This document shows, piece after piece, positions 48,919 to 58,692 of a stretch of DNA of 64,000 nucleotides. Both the position numbers and the translations under genes were made by a program. Origin of the DNA: Ustilago trichophora. Taxonomy: Eukaryota; Basidiomycota; Ustilaginomycetes; Ustilaginales; Ustilaginaceae. The stretch spans positions 434,001 through 498,000 of the forward strand of contig OOIN01000016.1 of the NCBI GenBank assembly GCA_900323505.1, given 5' to 3'. How positions within the stretch are numbered: position 1 is the first letter of the stretch; the number at the start of each line of letters is the position of its first letter. The notes below the pieces were generated by a model. It made no database searches. It saw only the letters and a program-made list of their open reading frames with translations, and was not told the origin of the DNA.

Positions 48919-50568
48919 ATGCCGAGGAGAAAGATCGGCGCCGACCTCAAAGAGGCGCTATGTAAGCTTTACGAAGCGGGTGACATCAGCGCCGAGACGA
49001 TCGAAAAGCATGGTCTTATGTCGAGGGCCACCTTCTTTCGCAACTTGAAAATGTACAAGACTGGAGCCAGCCTTGAGCAGCGACACAGCACGGGTCGAAA
49101 GACGAACGCCGACAAACTCAAGGAGCAAGAGAAGCAGGAGCTCGACTCGCTGCGACCTGCGCATCTGTCTCATCTCGAACTTGTGCTGTTGCTCGACGAC
49201 GACGACAGAAGTGCACAGAACCTTGCTGCTCGTAACAAACGCAAAGCCAAAGCTTCAGCAGCATCCAGCTCGAAGAGGAGAGATACTGGAAGAGGGACGA
49301 CCGGATATAACAACGATCTTGCGGCTGCGGCAGGGGACGATTCAGGGTCCGATAGTGACGATGGCGAGCTTGACGAAGGGGCCTCCCTTGCGAGCCGGCA
49401 AGCACTCGAAAAATTGACGCAAGCTGCGAGGTCCTTCTTGATGTCCTCCGATATCAATGCTTCCAGCGAGCCTAGCAGCTTTAACACCTTTGCTGATCTC
49501 GATTCTTTGCTCAGGCCCGAAGACAGCCATTACTCTCACAGCAATCGTGGTGCGCTTTACGTCGTTAGGCGCAGGACGGAGAACAAAGAGGGAGATGGGA
49601 CGGGAGATATCATCGCAGCCATTGCCTTGCGTTCGCTCATCTGGACGCCACAAATCTACCAAGCACTTGGTCCCAGCTATGCAAGTCGCAGCATTGACAA
49701 GGTCTTCAACCTGTCACGCCTGCGCGTTGACCCGATGTGGCAGCGCAAAGGCATCGGGCGATGGCTCGTGAGCGCGGCCGAGCTGAAAGCGTCCAAGCTT
49801 GGCTTCTCTCACCTCTACACGCAGAGCGATGCCAATCGTGCCGAGCTGTTGTCGTTCTGGCGACGTACTGGTTTCAACGAAGTTGCCCGATTAGACAATG
49901 TGGCAAGGCTCGAAAAGGTGGTCGTTGCCCCAGTTGTACCATTCAAGGGTGAAGGCTCCAAGCGGGTGGCACGTTCACCGCCCATACCAACACAAACAGG
50001 CGGGACTGTTCCTGCTTCCACGTCGCCATCAGCACCAATGCATGCTGCGTCTTCGGTCCAACATGGCGTTGCCGAAGGGACGAGCTACAACAGGCAGCGT
50101 ACAGACGCTGGGCTCTCAGTTGTTGGCGGGGCCGAATCCAGTCAGGGACAGCCAAATCTATTCTCCTCGGAAATTGATCCCGCAATTCCGTCGGACCTGA
50201 CTATGCCGTGGTCAGCCTCATCCAATTCGTCCACATCGGCAGCAGCAGCGACGCTGTCTGGCTTCAGTGCGATGTCAACGACATCTATGCTTCCTCCTCA
50301 GACGAGCTCGACGAATCGGCCACGCGGGCAGTTAGCATCTGGTACTGCTGCTGCTGCTACCACAGCTACTTTTCCTCCAGCTTCCATTTCGTCGTCCTTT
50401 TCCGCGGATCCATCTTCCCCTGCGCTTGAAGTAGCAAGCCCGATAGCCGCTCCTCCGTTGCCTCCACAGACACCGCATGATCCAACACCTAGCACTGGAG
50501 GCCCACCGCCGCGCAGGATCGCTTTTCACGAGGCAAACAGCGTAGGGAACCGACCTGCGACCAATTGA
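48919..50568 (+). CDS. GNAT acetyltransferase with an N-terminal transposase-like helix-turn-helix
   Basis: The protein has 549 residues from ATG 48919. The frame is open four codons earlier with GTG, which is not used as a start in fungi. Residues 1-70 (DLKEALCKLYEAGDISAETI, then SRATFFRNLKMYKTGA and GRKTNADKL) look like the DNA-binding helix-turn-helix of Tc1/mariner-type transposases. No DDE catalytic domain follows. Residues about 190-330 form a GNAT fold: LSRLRVDPMWQ, the acetyl-CoA loop QRKGIG (275-280), and SDANRAELLSFWRRTGFNEV. The last ~210 residues are Ser/Thr/Pro/Ala-rich and probably disordered. The enzyme should transfer an acetyl group from acetyl-CoA to an unknown amine. The fusion suggests a DNA-targeted acetyltransferase or a chimaera in which the helix-turn-helix was domesticated. 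Confidence 0.83.
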   Translation: MPRRKIGADLKEALCKLYEAGDISAETIEKHGLMSRATFFRNLKMYKTGASLEQRHSTGRKTNADKLKEQEKQELDSLRPAHLSHLELVLLLDDDDRSAQNLAARNKRKAKASAASSSKRRDTGRGTTGYNNDLAAAAGDDSGSDSDDGELDEGASLASRQALEKLTQAARSFLMSSDINASSEPSSFNTFADLDSLLRPEDSHYSHSNRGALYVVRRRTENKEGDGTGDIIAAIALRSLIWTPQIYQALGPSYASRSIDKVFNLSRLRVDPMWQRKGIGRWLVSAAELKASKLGFSHLYTQSDANRAELLSFWRRTGFNEVARLDNVARLEKVVVAPVVPFKGEGSKRVARSPPIPTQTGGTVPASTSPSAPMHAASSVQHGVAEGTSYNRQRTDAGLSVVGGAESSQGQPNLFSSEIDPAIPSDLTMPWSASSNSSTSAAAATLSGFSAMSTTSMLPPQTSSTNRPRGQLASGTAAAATTATFPPASISSSFSADPSSPALEVASPIAAPPLPPQTPHDPTPSTGGPPPRRIAFHEANSVGNRPATN

Positions 50569-51443
50569 TTGTTCTCCATGGCGATTACACCACGTGATCC
50601 GTTATTGCATACTGTACCACTTTGCATTCCCCAATATACCACTTTCCAGCACGCACAAAAAAAACACATCATGGATCAGCGTCCTTCAAGCTTGGGGACG
50701 AGGATCCGAGTTTCAATCGGTGTGCAGCATGACGTCCACAATTGGCATCGGGGACCAGCGCGAGTAGATTGGACAAAGGCGAAGCAATAAGCTTGCTTCG
50801 TGAACGGACTCGAACTTGGATTCTGCAGAGATCACGTTGGCTACTGTACTTTGAAAGAGAAGCTAGAGTGTTGCCGAGTAGCCTCGGTAAAGATCCAATT
50901 TAGGCGAGGTGCACGCTTGCTTTTTAGAGCCAAAAGTTTGGAGTTGAGCTCAGCCCAGCACACCCTGAGTCCTCACGAGCTCAACGACCTTTTCCTGAAC
51001 AGGAAAAGGGTCCAGGACAAACGCGCCACGATGATCTGCACCCCACAATAAAGAGGTACGCCGACAGCGGCCCCTGGGCCATCTTAGTGGTCCTTGTTGC
51101 CCTCTAATGCACAACCACGATGGTCGACGGTCCGAGCAGCTGTGACTTGTGACAGACACATGCTTTTCGCCATTAGCGTGTTGTGCCAGCTACACAGTTC
51201 GGAAAGCTAATATCGTAGCTCCTCACTGAACGAGCAAAATGGCACGCAACACGGGGAAAGTCGAACAGAGTTGCAAACAGCTTTGCAGTCAACGGTTCTG
51301 GATTGTAGGACAACCCTTTCACAAGCTTTGATGCTGGAAAGTCGTGATTCCGACTCCGCACCGCCGCTTCATCAAGCTTCGAAGCGAAGTGACAAAGTGG
51401 TCAAGCCAAGCAAAGCTCATGCATACAGTACTGTACAATGGCA

Positions 51444-51450
<7 letters not shown>

Positions 51451-51512
<62 letters not shown>

Positions 51513-51532
51513 TCTCTCTCTCTCTCTCTCTC
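51451..51532. repeat. Compound microsatellite (AC)30(TC)10
   Basis: An uninterrupted AC tract spans 51451-51511 and is followed at once by TC dinucleotides from 51513 to 51532. Confidence 0.95.
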
Positions 51533-53171
51533 TTTCTCTGTGCGGATAGTCAGGGACGAGCGCCAAGTTACAGTTCAACAGATTAGTGCTGCCAAAAGAG
51601 CCTCGTTCTTGACAGTGTGACCCAAACAGCTACAGGAATTCGGTGGCTGCTCCAGAGCGGCTCCACCTCTGTTTGGGATTGATTGGCACATTAAAATAAA
51701 AACGCGCCAAAACTCCGACAAAAGAGTGCGGCGGAAATTCGGCTATCGGTGGGAAAATCTTGGAACCGACAGATCGGCCTACTGTATGTTTGCTGTTTGC
51801 CAGGTGGCACAGGTGCCAAAAAAGTCAAAAAAAGCAAGATCTTGTTGGCCGTGTGGTCCGACTAGCGTCGATGCCATGTCTCTGATTCATCGTCAACCCT
51901 CCTTGCTTCGCACAATTGTTGACATCATCCTGGAATGAAGCATTGCCTCCTTCTCTCCAAGACGAGCGGAAGACCTTGTGTTTAGGATCAGGAAGAGGGT
52001 CAAATTGCACAGAGCTCGGCTCCCGGTATATGAATGATTTTGCCGAGCCCAAACGAGTTTACATTCAAACAAGGAAGCTCACACACAAACAGGCGGAACA
52101 AGGAAGGAAAATGCAGACGCCAGCAAGCGTGCGTTAGCGATCGCAGCCCCAACAGGCTCAGATCCCTCTGCCAGACAGCCCAAAAAAAAGGGGTACGGAA
52201 GGAGCAAGAGAGCAGGAACTTGAGATTGACAGCCATGTCAGGAGATGTAAATCTGCACGCGGAAAGGAACAGAACAAAACACCATTCATTGGTCTCGTCT
52301 GATTGGACAGCAACCAACTACGAGGGCCGCATTCCCTGTGCCTGCGTGATGCTCTGCGATGTATGAGCTATTTACCGACGGATCGGCGCCTTGGCTTCCT
52401 TTTCAAGTTCAGGCTACGACGCCGCTGGCAGGACGCAGACCAAAGGCGATCTGCAAGAAGGTCCGTGAGCCTTTGCTAGCAAGATGATCGTGTCGCACAC
52501 GGCTTCTGTGCTCCGCGCCATGTAACGAGGACCTACAAGACAGCTGAATTCGGTTAGCTGGTGCATGACCTTCAGTGTACCTGGCATGACCTGTAAAGCA
52601 TCGTGTGCTTCGCCCTTTTGCATGATGCGGGGCTTTCTTTCCGTTCAGCACTATCCAAGCACTGCGCTTATGGTACACCGAACACCCAGTGAAAAGCCGT
52701 CGGAAATTCCAGGTGACCTCGTCGCATTCTGCGAAACATGCCCCGGGACAATATCCCATCCTGGCCCGCATCTTTCTCTGTTGTCCACTATTCCCCCAAG
52801 CCGAGCCGAACGCTTTTGCAGCCGCTCCCGACAGCTATCACGATGGAGACAAGGCTGCGTCTTGGTGCTAAGCGAGACTGAGCTAATTTTCATTGGCGAA
52901 TGATCCTCCTGAAAACCCACCTCGAGGTTCTAGTTTGGAAGGAGTTAGTCTCTCGTAGAGTCCAACTCTGCGTTCCAGGTCCGAGCTCTGCACTTTCATG
53001 AACGGCGTCCCAAGAACTGCGGTCTGGAATTCTTCTCATATCGGCTCCCTCTCTAGTGCTCTCAGTGCCCAGAAGCGCCGGTGCTATTCACACTCACATT
53101 CTTTCTAGTATTTTGCGCTACTGCCTCGTCAAGGCCTTTCTCCGCTGTCCAGACTGCTCCTCGACAAGACC

Positions 53172-53178
53172 TATAAAG
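53172..53178 (+). promoter_or_regulatory. TATA box of the FAD-linked oxidase gene
   Basis: TATAAAG lies about 104-110 bases upstream of the ATG at 53282. Confidence 0.45.
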
Positions 53179-53281
53179 ACGACATCCCCTGGATCAACAA
53201 TGCCAAACATGGTATCTTGTCCCTTGTTCCTTTCCTTCTCAGGACCTCGTATCCCCTTCTCCACCCCACTTCTTTCTCACG

Positions 53282-54802
53282 ATGAGGAGCATACTGGTGA
53301 CGCTCCCTTTTCTGTCTGGCCTTGCCGTGGCCCTAGCTTTCTTCTTCAACTGGACAGCCGCGCTGGACAGGAAAGCGCCTGGCTTCTTGATCCAGAAGCG
53401 GACCGTCAACGGTACAGAGCTCGATGCCTGCAAGGCCATCGCAAGCGCCATGACCACACAGGGCAGCAAGGTCGTCTACCCGCTCGACATTTCCTACCTC
53501 GGCCTTCTTGAGCACTATATGTCTTCGTCGACCCAGCTCTCCACATGTGTTGCCGTACCAGCATCACCCGCCGACATCTCGGCTGCCATTAAGGTGATTG
53601 GCAGCAAGCGCATCCGTTTCGCCGTCAAGGCCGCCGGCCACGCCTCCAACCAGGGCTTTTCCTCCACTCCCGGTGTCCAGATCAGCCTGCAAAAATTCCA
53701 GCAGGTCAACCTGAGCGGTGATAAGAAGACCGTCGATGTCGGCCCTGGAAACATCTGGGATAATGTATACTCGGGTCTCGAGGGAACTGGTGTTGCCGTC
53801 GTCGGTGGACGTGTCTCGGGTGTCGGTGTCGGTGGATTCATCACCGGTGGTGGTGGATACAGTTGGAAGACGAACCAGTACGGTCTCACTGGTGACACGC
53901 TCGTCTCGGCTGATCTCGTGCTTCCCGATGGAACTCTGACCACTGCCTCGGCTTCGCAGAACCCTGACCTGTTCTGGGCCATTAAAGGTGGTGGAAACAA
54001 ATTCGGTATCATCCACAACTTCCGCCTCAAGACTGTACCTCAGGGTCAGGTCTACGGTGGTTTGCGCACCTACACTGCCGATCAGGTCGACAACATCGTC
54101 AACGCCACGCTCGATTTTTCCAACAACAGCAAGGATCCCAAGGCTCAGATTCTTCCCACTTTCAACTTTATTCTCGGACAGCCCGGTGTGATTCTGCTTG
54201 CCTTTTACGACGCACCTACACCTCCCGCCGACGCCTTCCCGCAATTTAGCAAGTCCGAGGCCCGTGCATTCACCGACGACTGGAAGACGCGCTCCATCCT
54301 CGACCTCGTCAAGAGTGCCCCCTCTGACCTTCAAGGCGGTCAGCGTGGTGCCTTCCACACCGTCTCGCTCGAAAAGTATAGCAAGCCTCTTCTCGATCTC
54401 ATCGTCAGCGAGCTCAAGTACTACGGCTCGCAGAGCTTCCTTCACAGCGGCACGTTGATTTCGTACGACGTCGAGCCGTTCCTCCCTTACTCGCAGTTTG
54501 CCGAGGATGCCGCTTGGCCACACAAGACCAATGCGCTCCCACTCAACCTCTACTTTGCGTGGACCAACCCGCTCGAGGACGAGTTCTGGACAAAGGCAAT
54601 CAAGGCCTCTGCCGAAAAGATCACCGCTCAGGCACGAAGCGAAGGACAGAACCTCGACAATCTCTACCTCTACCCCAACTACGCCATCTCCGGCACACCA
54701 TCTTCGCAGCTCTACGGACCCAACCTCGGCCGTCTCTCGCAGCTCAAGAAGCAGTTCGACCCCCAAGACGTTATGGGTCTCACCACGTACTTCCCATTCT
54801 AG
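53282..54802 (+). CDS. Secreted FAD-linked oxidase (berberine-bridge-enzyme-like)
   Basis: The protein has 506 residues. Residues 1-27 are a hydrophobic signal peptide or anchor. The FAD-binding (PCMH) domain starts with STCVAVPASPADISAAI. His120 in AGHASNQGF is the likely site of covalent FAD attachment. The second, cysteinyl attachment site of bicovalent members is absent: the segment reads GGRVSGVGVGGFITGGGGYSW with no Cys. The C-terminal signature is LYPNYAISGTPSSQLYG followed by FDPQDVMG. Relatives oxidise alcohols, sugars or natural products with oxygen and release hydrogen peroxide outside the cell. The substrate is unknown. Codons are strongly C-ending. The gene is 0.2 kb from the 3' end of the secreted-protein cluster. 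Confidence 0.87.
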   Translation: MRSILVTLPFLSGLAVALAFFFNWTAALDRKAPGFLIQKRTVNGTELDACKAIASAMTTQGSKVVYPLDISYLGLLEHYMSSSTQLSTCVAVPASPADISAAIKVIGSKRIRFAVKAAGHASNQGFSSTPGVQISLQKFQQVNLSGDKKTVDVGPGNIWDNVYSGLEGTGVAVVGGRVSGVGVGGFITGGGGYSWKTNQYGLTGDTLVSADLVLPDGTLTTASASQNPDLFWAIKGGGNKFGIIHNFRLKTVPQGQVYGGLRTYTADQVDNIVNATLDFSNNSKDPKAQILPTFNFILGQPGVILLAFYDAPTPPADAFPQFSKSEARAFTDDWKTRSILDLVKSAPSDLQGGQRGAFHTVSLEKYSKPLLDLIVSELKYYGSQSFLHSGTLISYDVEPFLPYSQFAEDAAWPHKTNALPLNLYFAWTNPLEDEFWTKAIKASAEKITAQARSEGQNLDNLYLYPNYAISGTPSSQLYGPNLGRLSQLKKQFDPQDVMGLTTYFPF

Positions 54803-55038
54803 ACGACAGAGGACAAATTTCTCAGAGATCACTTTCATTGCCTTCGTTGCATTTTATCAGCCTCGCCATCGCTATGTTACGGAATGAAATTTTTGAATGA
54901 CCGCAGTTGATATATACGAATGAAGTGCTTTGCGCTCTGCGCCTTGCAAAAGGTTAGAGCAGAGTTGATGGTTGGAAGCAGGTATGCTGCATCGTGCGGA
55001 TGCCGACTTTTCAACCTTTTTGACTTGAATTTTGACCC

Positions 55039-56390
55039 TTATAGGACATGGGCATGAATGGCTTGTTCTGCTGGTCCAATTCTGTGGAAAGCGTCGACGA
55101 GCTTGTTGGATTCTGGGTCAAGAAAACCGAGACCAAAAAAGTACATACGGTGTTTTCTGCGACCTGGCTCGATCCCATCAGGAAGTCCCCAGAAAGAATA
55201 AAAGGGCTTGCCTTCAGCGATACCTCGCACTTGAAACAGCTGCATGACATTGTGCTCTACCATATAAACGTGCTGGAAGCTAGAACTCCCCAACGCTGGG
55301 GTTAGGGGCCAATGTAGAGCTCACGACTGTAGTGTCTAAACGGAGATCTTCGCGCTAGATCGCCGAAGAAAGGCACTAGTTCGGTGTCAAACCACTGCAA
55401 ATGTCCATTGAAGAAGTTGCGGTTAATCAAGTCGCGCGCGTTCTGGTCCTTGTCACTCCTCACCGTAAAGTGTGCCCCGATGACTGAACCAAATCGGTCT
55501 AAGTAGCGAAGCTTGCTAAGCGCTTGAGGCTCGGGCCAGTCTTTCCTCTCTCTAGACAAGAAGCTCCGTTTCATCAATTCCAAGTCCTTTTCAGCTGACA
55601 AAGCAAGACTAGAAGCCAGCTCAGAAGTCGCCTGACCAGATGGCACAGGGGCAAAGCGGTCGTGTTCAACCTCTTCTGCAACGTGCCCACTCTGAGGAAG
55701 CCCTGCTAAGACTGAATCAACGGACGCTTGCTCAGGATGAGGCCTTGGGGAGCGAGAGGGGACATGCGAGGCGGAGGAAGCCTGAAAGGGCGAAAAGTTG
55801 TCGAAGAGCGAATCTACGAATGCATTTTGCTCCTGAGGAAGTGGGGAGAAAGGAGGTCCACCCGAGGCAGAAGAGTGCGAAGCCTGTGATTGTGCGAGCC
55901 CTTCCAAGAGCGAATTCAGGAACGCTTGCTCATCCGGAGGACCCGGGGAGGGAGCAAGCTCTTGTGGGGCAGAAGGTTGCGAAGTTGGAACGTATTGCGA
56001 GGCGGGATAATGCTGCGAAGGGTAGCTAGGCCCAGCTGTATGGGCAACGTTCCAATCGTGACCACTGGGCTCTTCTTGATGGTACTGATACGGCGCTTGG
56101 TTTTGATAATCAGTGAAGTGCTCGTTCACTGGGTACTGATTCGATGGATACAGGGTTGCAGGATGCTGGTATCCGGGCTGGCTCTGTAGGCCCGCGTCAA
56201 TACCGAAACGCTCAGCCCAAGTATTTGGCTGTTCGTAAGAATGAGACGCGGGCTGATCGGGTTGTTGCCAACCACCATAAGGATTAGGCCAACTACCACC
56301 AGGCCAATGGGGATCCATAGGAGCTGCCAAGACGCAGTGCTGCCCGAGCAGCGACGCCATGAAAAGCACCTTGGCGAGTAAGGTCAACAT
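55039..56390 (-). pseudogene. Secreted effector-like protein A, split by a frameshift
   Basis: The first frame runs from ATG 56390 to TAA at 55302 (362 residues). It has a signal peptide (about 1-23, ending VLAAP), a Gln/Pro/Tyr-rich middle, and three copies of a motif like EQxxxDSLLxxL at residues 153-165, 187-199 and 220-231. It then enters a conserved module with NGHLQWFDTELVPFFGDLARR. That module breaks off at the stop, and its missing half (FYSFWGLPDG and MYFFGLGFLDPES) continues in another minus-strand frame to 55039. The break falls at a C4 run near 55306-55309. The rejoined order matches protein B. Either the gene is frameshifted, or the sequence has an indel error, or an unusual short intron is spliced. 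The function is unknown; a role as a secreted host-interaction protein is inferred from family and genome type. Confidence 0.65.
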
Positions 56391-56614
56391 GCTGACGAGA
56401 CCAGACTCTGTTCGATGAGCGATGGAAGGGCGATAAGTGGTGGAAAGCTACTGGAAGCGCCTCCTGCCTTCTTTTATTGTGCAGAAATTCTCAGAGGCCT
56501 GAAGAAGGAAAACCTTTGCAAGCAGATTTGTCGAGTGGATAACAGCAATGTTGTGACATATGCACCAAAGGTGCGGTGGATTGTTTATGTCAAAGGTGTA
56601 CAAATGAATCGGGA

Positions 56615-58057
56615 TCATATCCAAACTGCTGTGGCAGCCTCTCTCAGCTTGCCTTGAGCATCGTTGCCAAGGTCAAGGGTGGCGACCTCATGGATCGAGA
56701 CCTGATGCGGCTGCGACGCGTCTGCAACGTCGAGGCGCAACATGCGTACTACACCCACCTCGCTGTCGGTGAGCACTGCATACTGCGCGTCTCCACGAGT
56801 CCCGCGCAAAAGAGTGGGCGCAGGCTCGATAGCGTTTGCCCACCCACCGGATGTTGGCGTCTGCCACAAACACAGTGCCTCACCGAGTTCATGCTTCTGA
56901 TCTCGCCCCCGAGGTACCACCAGTCCATGTCGGTCAAGCTGAAAGACAGCGACCCACCCTTTTGTCTCAGATGCAAGTCCCCTAGTGGATGCGAACATAT
57001 AGAGTGGGTACTCGCCATCAGAGTGAGCTGCGGGATAAGAGAGACGAACTTCATCGGCCCAGTAGAGCCCCTCGTCGTCGCTCTGTGGGATGATCTTGAC
57101 TCCCTGCCTCCATTCGAGCCTTGTACCCTGTGCATCCTTGATCAGCTCAAACACGTCAACCATCGAGCTGTGCTCCTGCAGACTGTAGATGTAGCGCCCA
57201 CCAGGGTGCGAGATGGTGTGACGTGGGCCGTCGTTCTTGCGTGGGGCGATGCTCTTCTCGCCCAACCTCAACGCGCCATTGGTGGGATCCACGTCCATAG
57301 TCCAGACGCAGTTTCGGCCGATGTCGGGGACGAAGCAGACGCTTCCGTCTGGAGATAGGTCGATACCGTGCGAGCCGTGACGAAGGCCGCCAAAGTCCAT
57401 TGCGTTCTTTCCACCGGAGGCATCAAGTTTGGTTGTGGCCGAGTCGGTATCGCCTTCCTTCGAGTTGGCTAGTGCCTCTTTACGTTGCAGCTCTTTGGTC
57501 TGAGCGAGTGTTTTGCCGGGGATGGAGCATTCTCCGGTCACGAAATCGATTTCTTGGATGCGACCGGCAGATCCAACGCCAGTGATGCCGTCTGCGGGTG
57601 CTTCCGACGGAATGCTGGCGTGGTGCTTAGCTCCCATCAAATCAAAAGCACCAGTGTCTGAATCGATGCCGACGACCTCACCAGTTGGCCCACCGCATGT
57701 GTAGAGCACAGGGTGGACACCCTTTGCGGGAAAGCCCACGTAGACGTAGCCTGACCTCGCAGCCGTTTCGGCGGTGTTGAGCAACTCAAACCGAGCAGAT
57801 GCGCTCGAGCCATCTCGATGGATGCGGTAGGCAGCAACGCTTGGGGGCTGCGTCCAGCATGTTGCATAAAGGTGGGTGGGTGCCTCTGCAGTAGCAGCAG
57901 AAGTCTTGGTAGTACTGGGAATGGTAGCCGTCGACAGCCAGGAATGATTGCCCTTGGCTTCCGAGACGTTGAGCAGCTCGAGGCTCTCGTTTTCTGGATC
58001 GAAGCGGATAGTGAACAGCTCGTTTGTGTTAAATGTTCCAACAGCCAACAGGGACAT
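56615..58057 (-). CDS. Lactonase-type beta-propeller, 3-carboxy-cis,cis-muconate cyclase-like
   Basis: The protein has 480 residues and starts MSLLAVGTFNTNELFTIRF at ATG 58057. Repeated blade-like segments occur, for example HLYATCWTQPPSVAAYRI, GHGIDLSPDGSVCFVPDIGRNCVW and RHTISHPGGRYIYSLQEHSSMVDVFEL. These suit the seven-bladed lactonase propeller family, which includes fungal 3-carboxy-cis,cis-muconate cyclase and 6-phosphogluconolactonase-like enzymes. The muconate cyclase acts in the protocatechuate branch of the beta-ketoadipate pathway for aromatic breakdown. No signal peptide is seen, so it is probably cytosolic. It sits between two secreted-protein paralogs but bears no relation to them. 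Exact substrate is inferred. Confidence 0.8.
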   Translation of the reverse strand: MSLLAVGTFNTNELFTIRFDPENESLELLNVSEAKGNHSWLSTATIPSTTKTSAATAEAPTHLYATCWTQPPSVAAYRIHRDGSSASARFELLNTAETAARSGYVYVGFPAKGVHPVLYTCGGPTGEVVGIDSDTGAFDLMGAKHHASIPSEAPADGITGVGSAGRIQEIDFVTGECSIPGKTLAQTKELQRKEALANSKEGDTDSATTKLDASGGKNAMDFGGLRHGSHGIDLSPDGSVCFVPDIGRNCVWTMDVDPTNGALRLGEKSIAPRKNDGPRHTISHPGGRYIYSLQEHSSMVDVFELIKDAQGTRLEWRQGVKIIPQSDDEGLYWADEVRLSYPAAHSDGEYPLYMFASTRGLASETKGWVAVFQLDRHGLVVPRGRDQKHELGEALCLWQTPTSGGWANAIEPAPTLLRGTRGDAQYAVLTDSEVGVVRMLRLDVADASQPHQVSIHEVATLDLGNDAQGKLREAATAVWI

Positions 58058-58692
58058 GATGACGATGCTTGTCGGGAAGGCGATGTGAGAATGTAGGGGA
58101 TGGGAGGGTAAGGAGAAAGGAAAGTGTAAAGAAGGATGGTTCGTGCTCGCATTTAAACTTTCGGCAACACACCAAGTCGCGCATTGCCGGCCCAGGGTCC
58201 GCGGGACACAGCCGGCCTTTACTCAGAAACAAAGATGGTGCCGAGGCAAAAAAAAAAGGAGCAATCTCGGTCTAACAAGTAATAAAAAAACGTCAAGCTG
58301 TCAAGATCTGCCGAACAAATCAGTCACCGCCTGAATGTCCGTGCTCATGGATGTGCCTCACTGGCAGCCAAATAACCCCTAGTTCTGCTGCAATAGCAGT
58401 CGCAGAAGAATGTAAAGAGCATTGTATAGCGAGAACGCGAGTTCAAATGAAGCCAAGAAAGTGGCTTGGTGGAGTCGAAAGTCATCGGCCTTCATGACTC
58501 GCCGGAGAGCTTTCGTAGATTAAAAAGTCACCCTTGCAAGCACAAGTCAGTCGGATCCGAGATGAGTGACGTGGAATGTGCGCTGACGATGGGACTGAGT
58601 ACCTAGAACACGTTTGGAGATAAAGAGGGTAGACCTACAGCGATCTCGACTTCCCTCGATCTGCACGCAGTTCTGTAGAAGCGTTTCATGCC
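58058..58692. other. Divergent promoter region, lactonase and secreted protein B
   Basis: This 635-bp region has an A-rich tract near 58249-58290 and no recognised gene. Confidence 0.5.

Larger units (their letters stand above)
50569..53281. other. 2.7-kb intergenic region with microsatellite; no gene recognised
   Basis: The region lies between the HTH-GNAT gene and the FAD-linked oxidase gene, both on plus. Besides the (AC)n(TC)n repeat and a TATA box I see A-rich tracts (near 50660, 51830 and 52180). The ORFs at 52409-52920 on the minus strand show no known domain or signal peptide. Confidence 0.5.

Noticed and set aside
51451..51532. Possible CRISPR-like or satellite array
   Set aside because: The tract is a plain dinucleotide microsatellite with no spacers.
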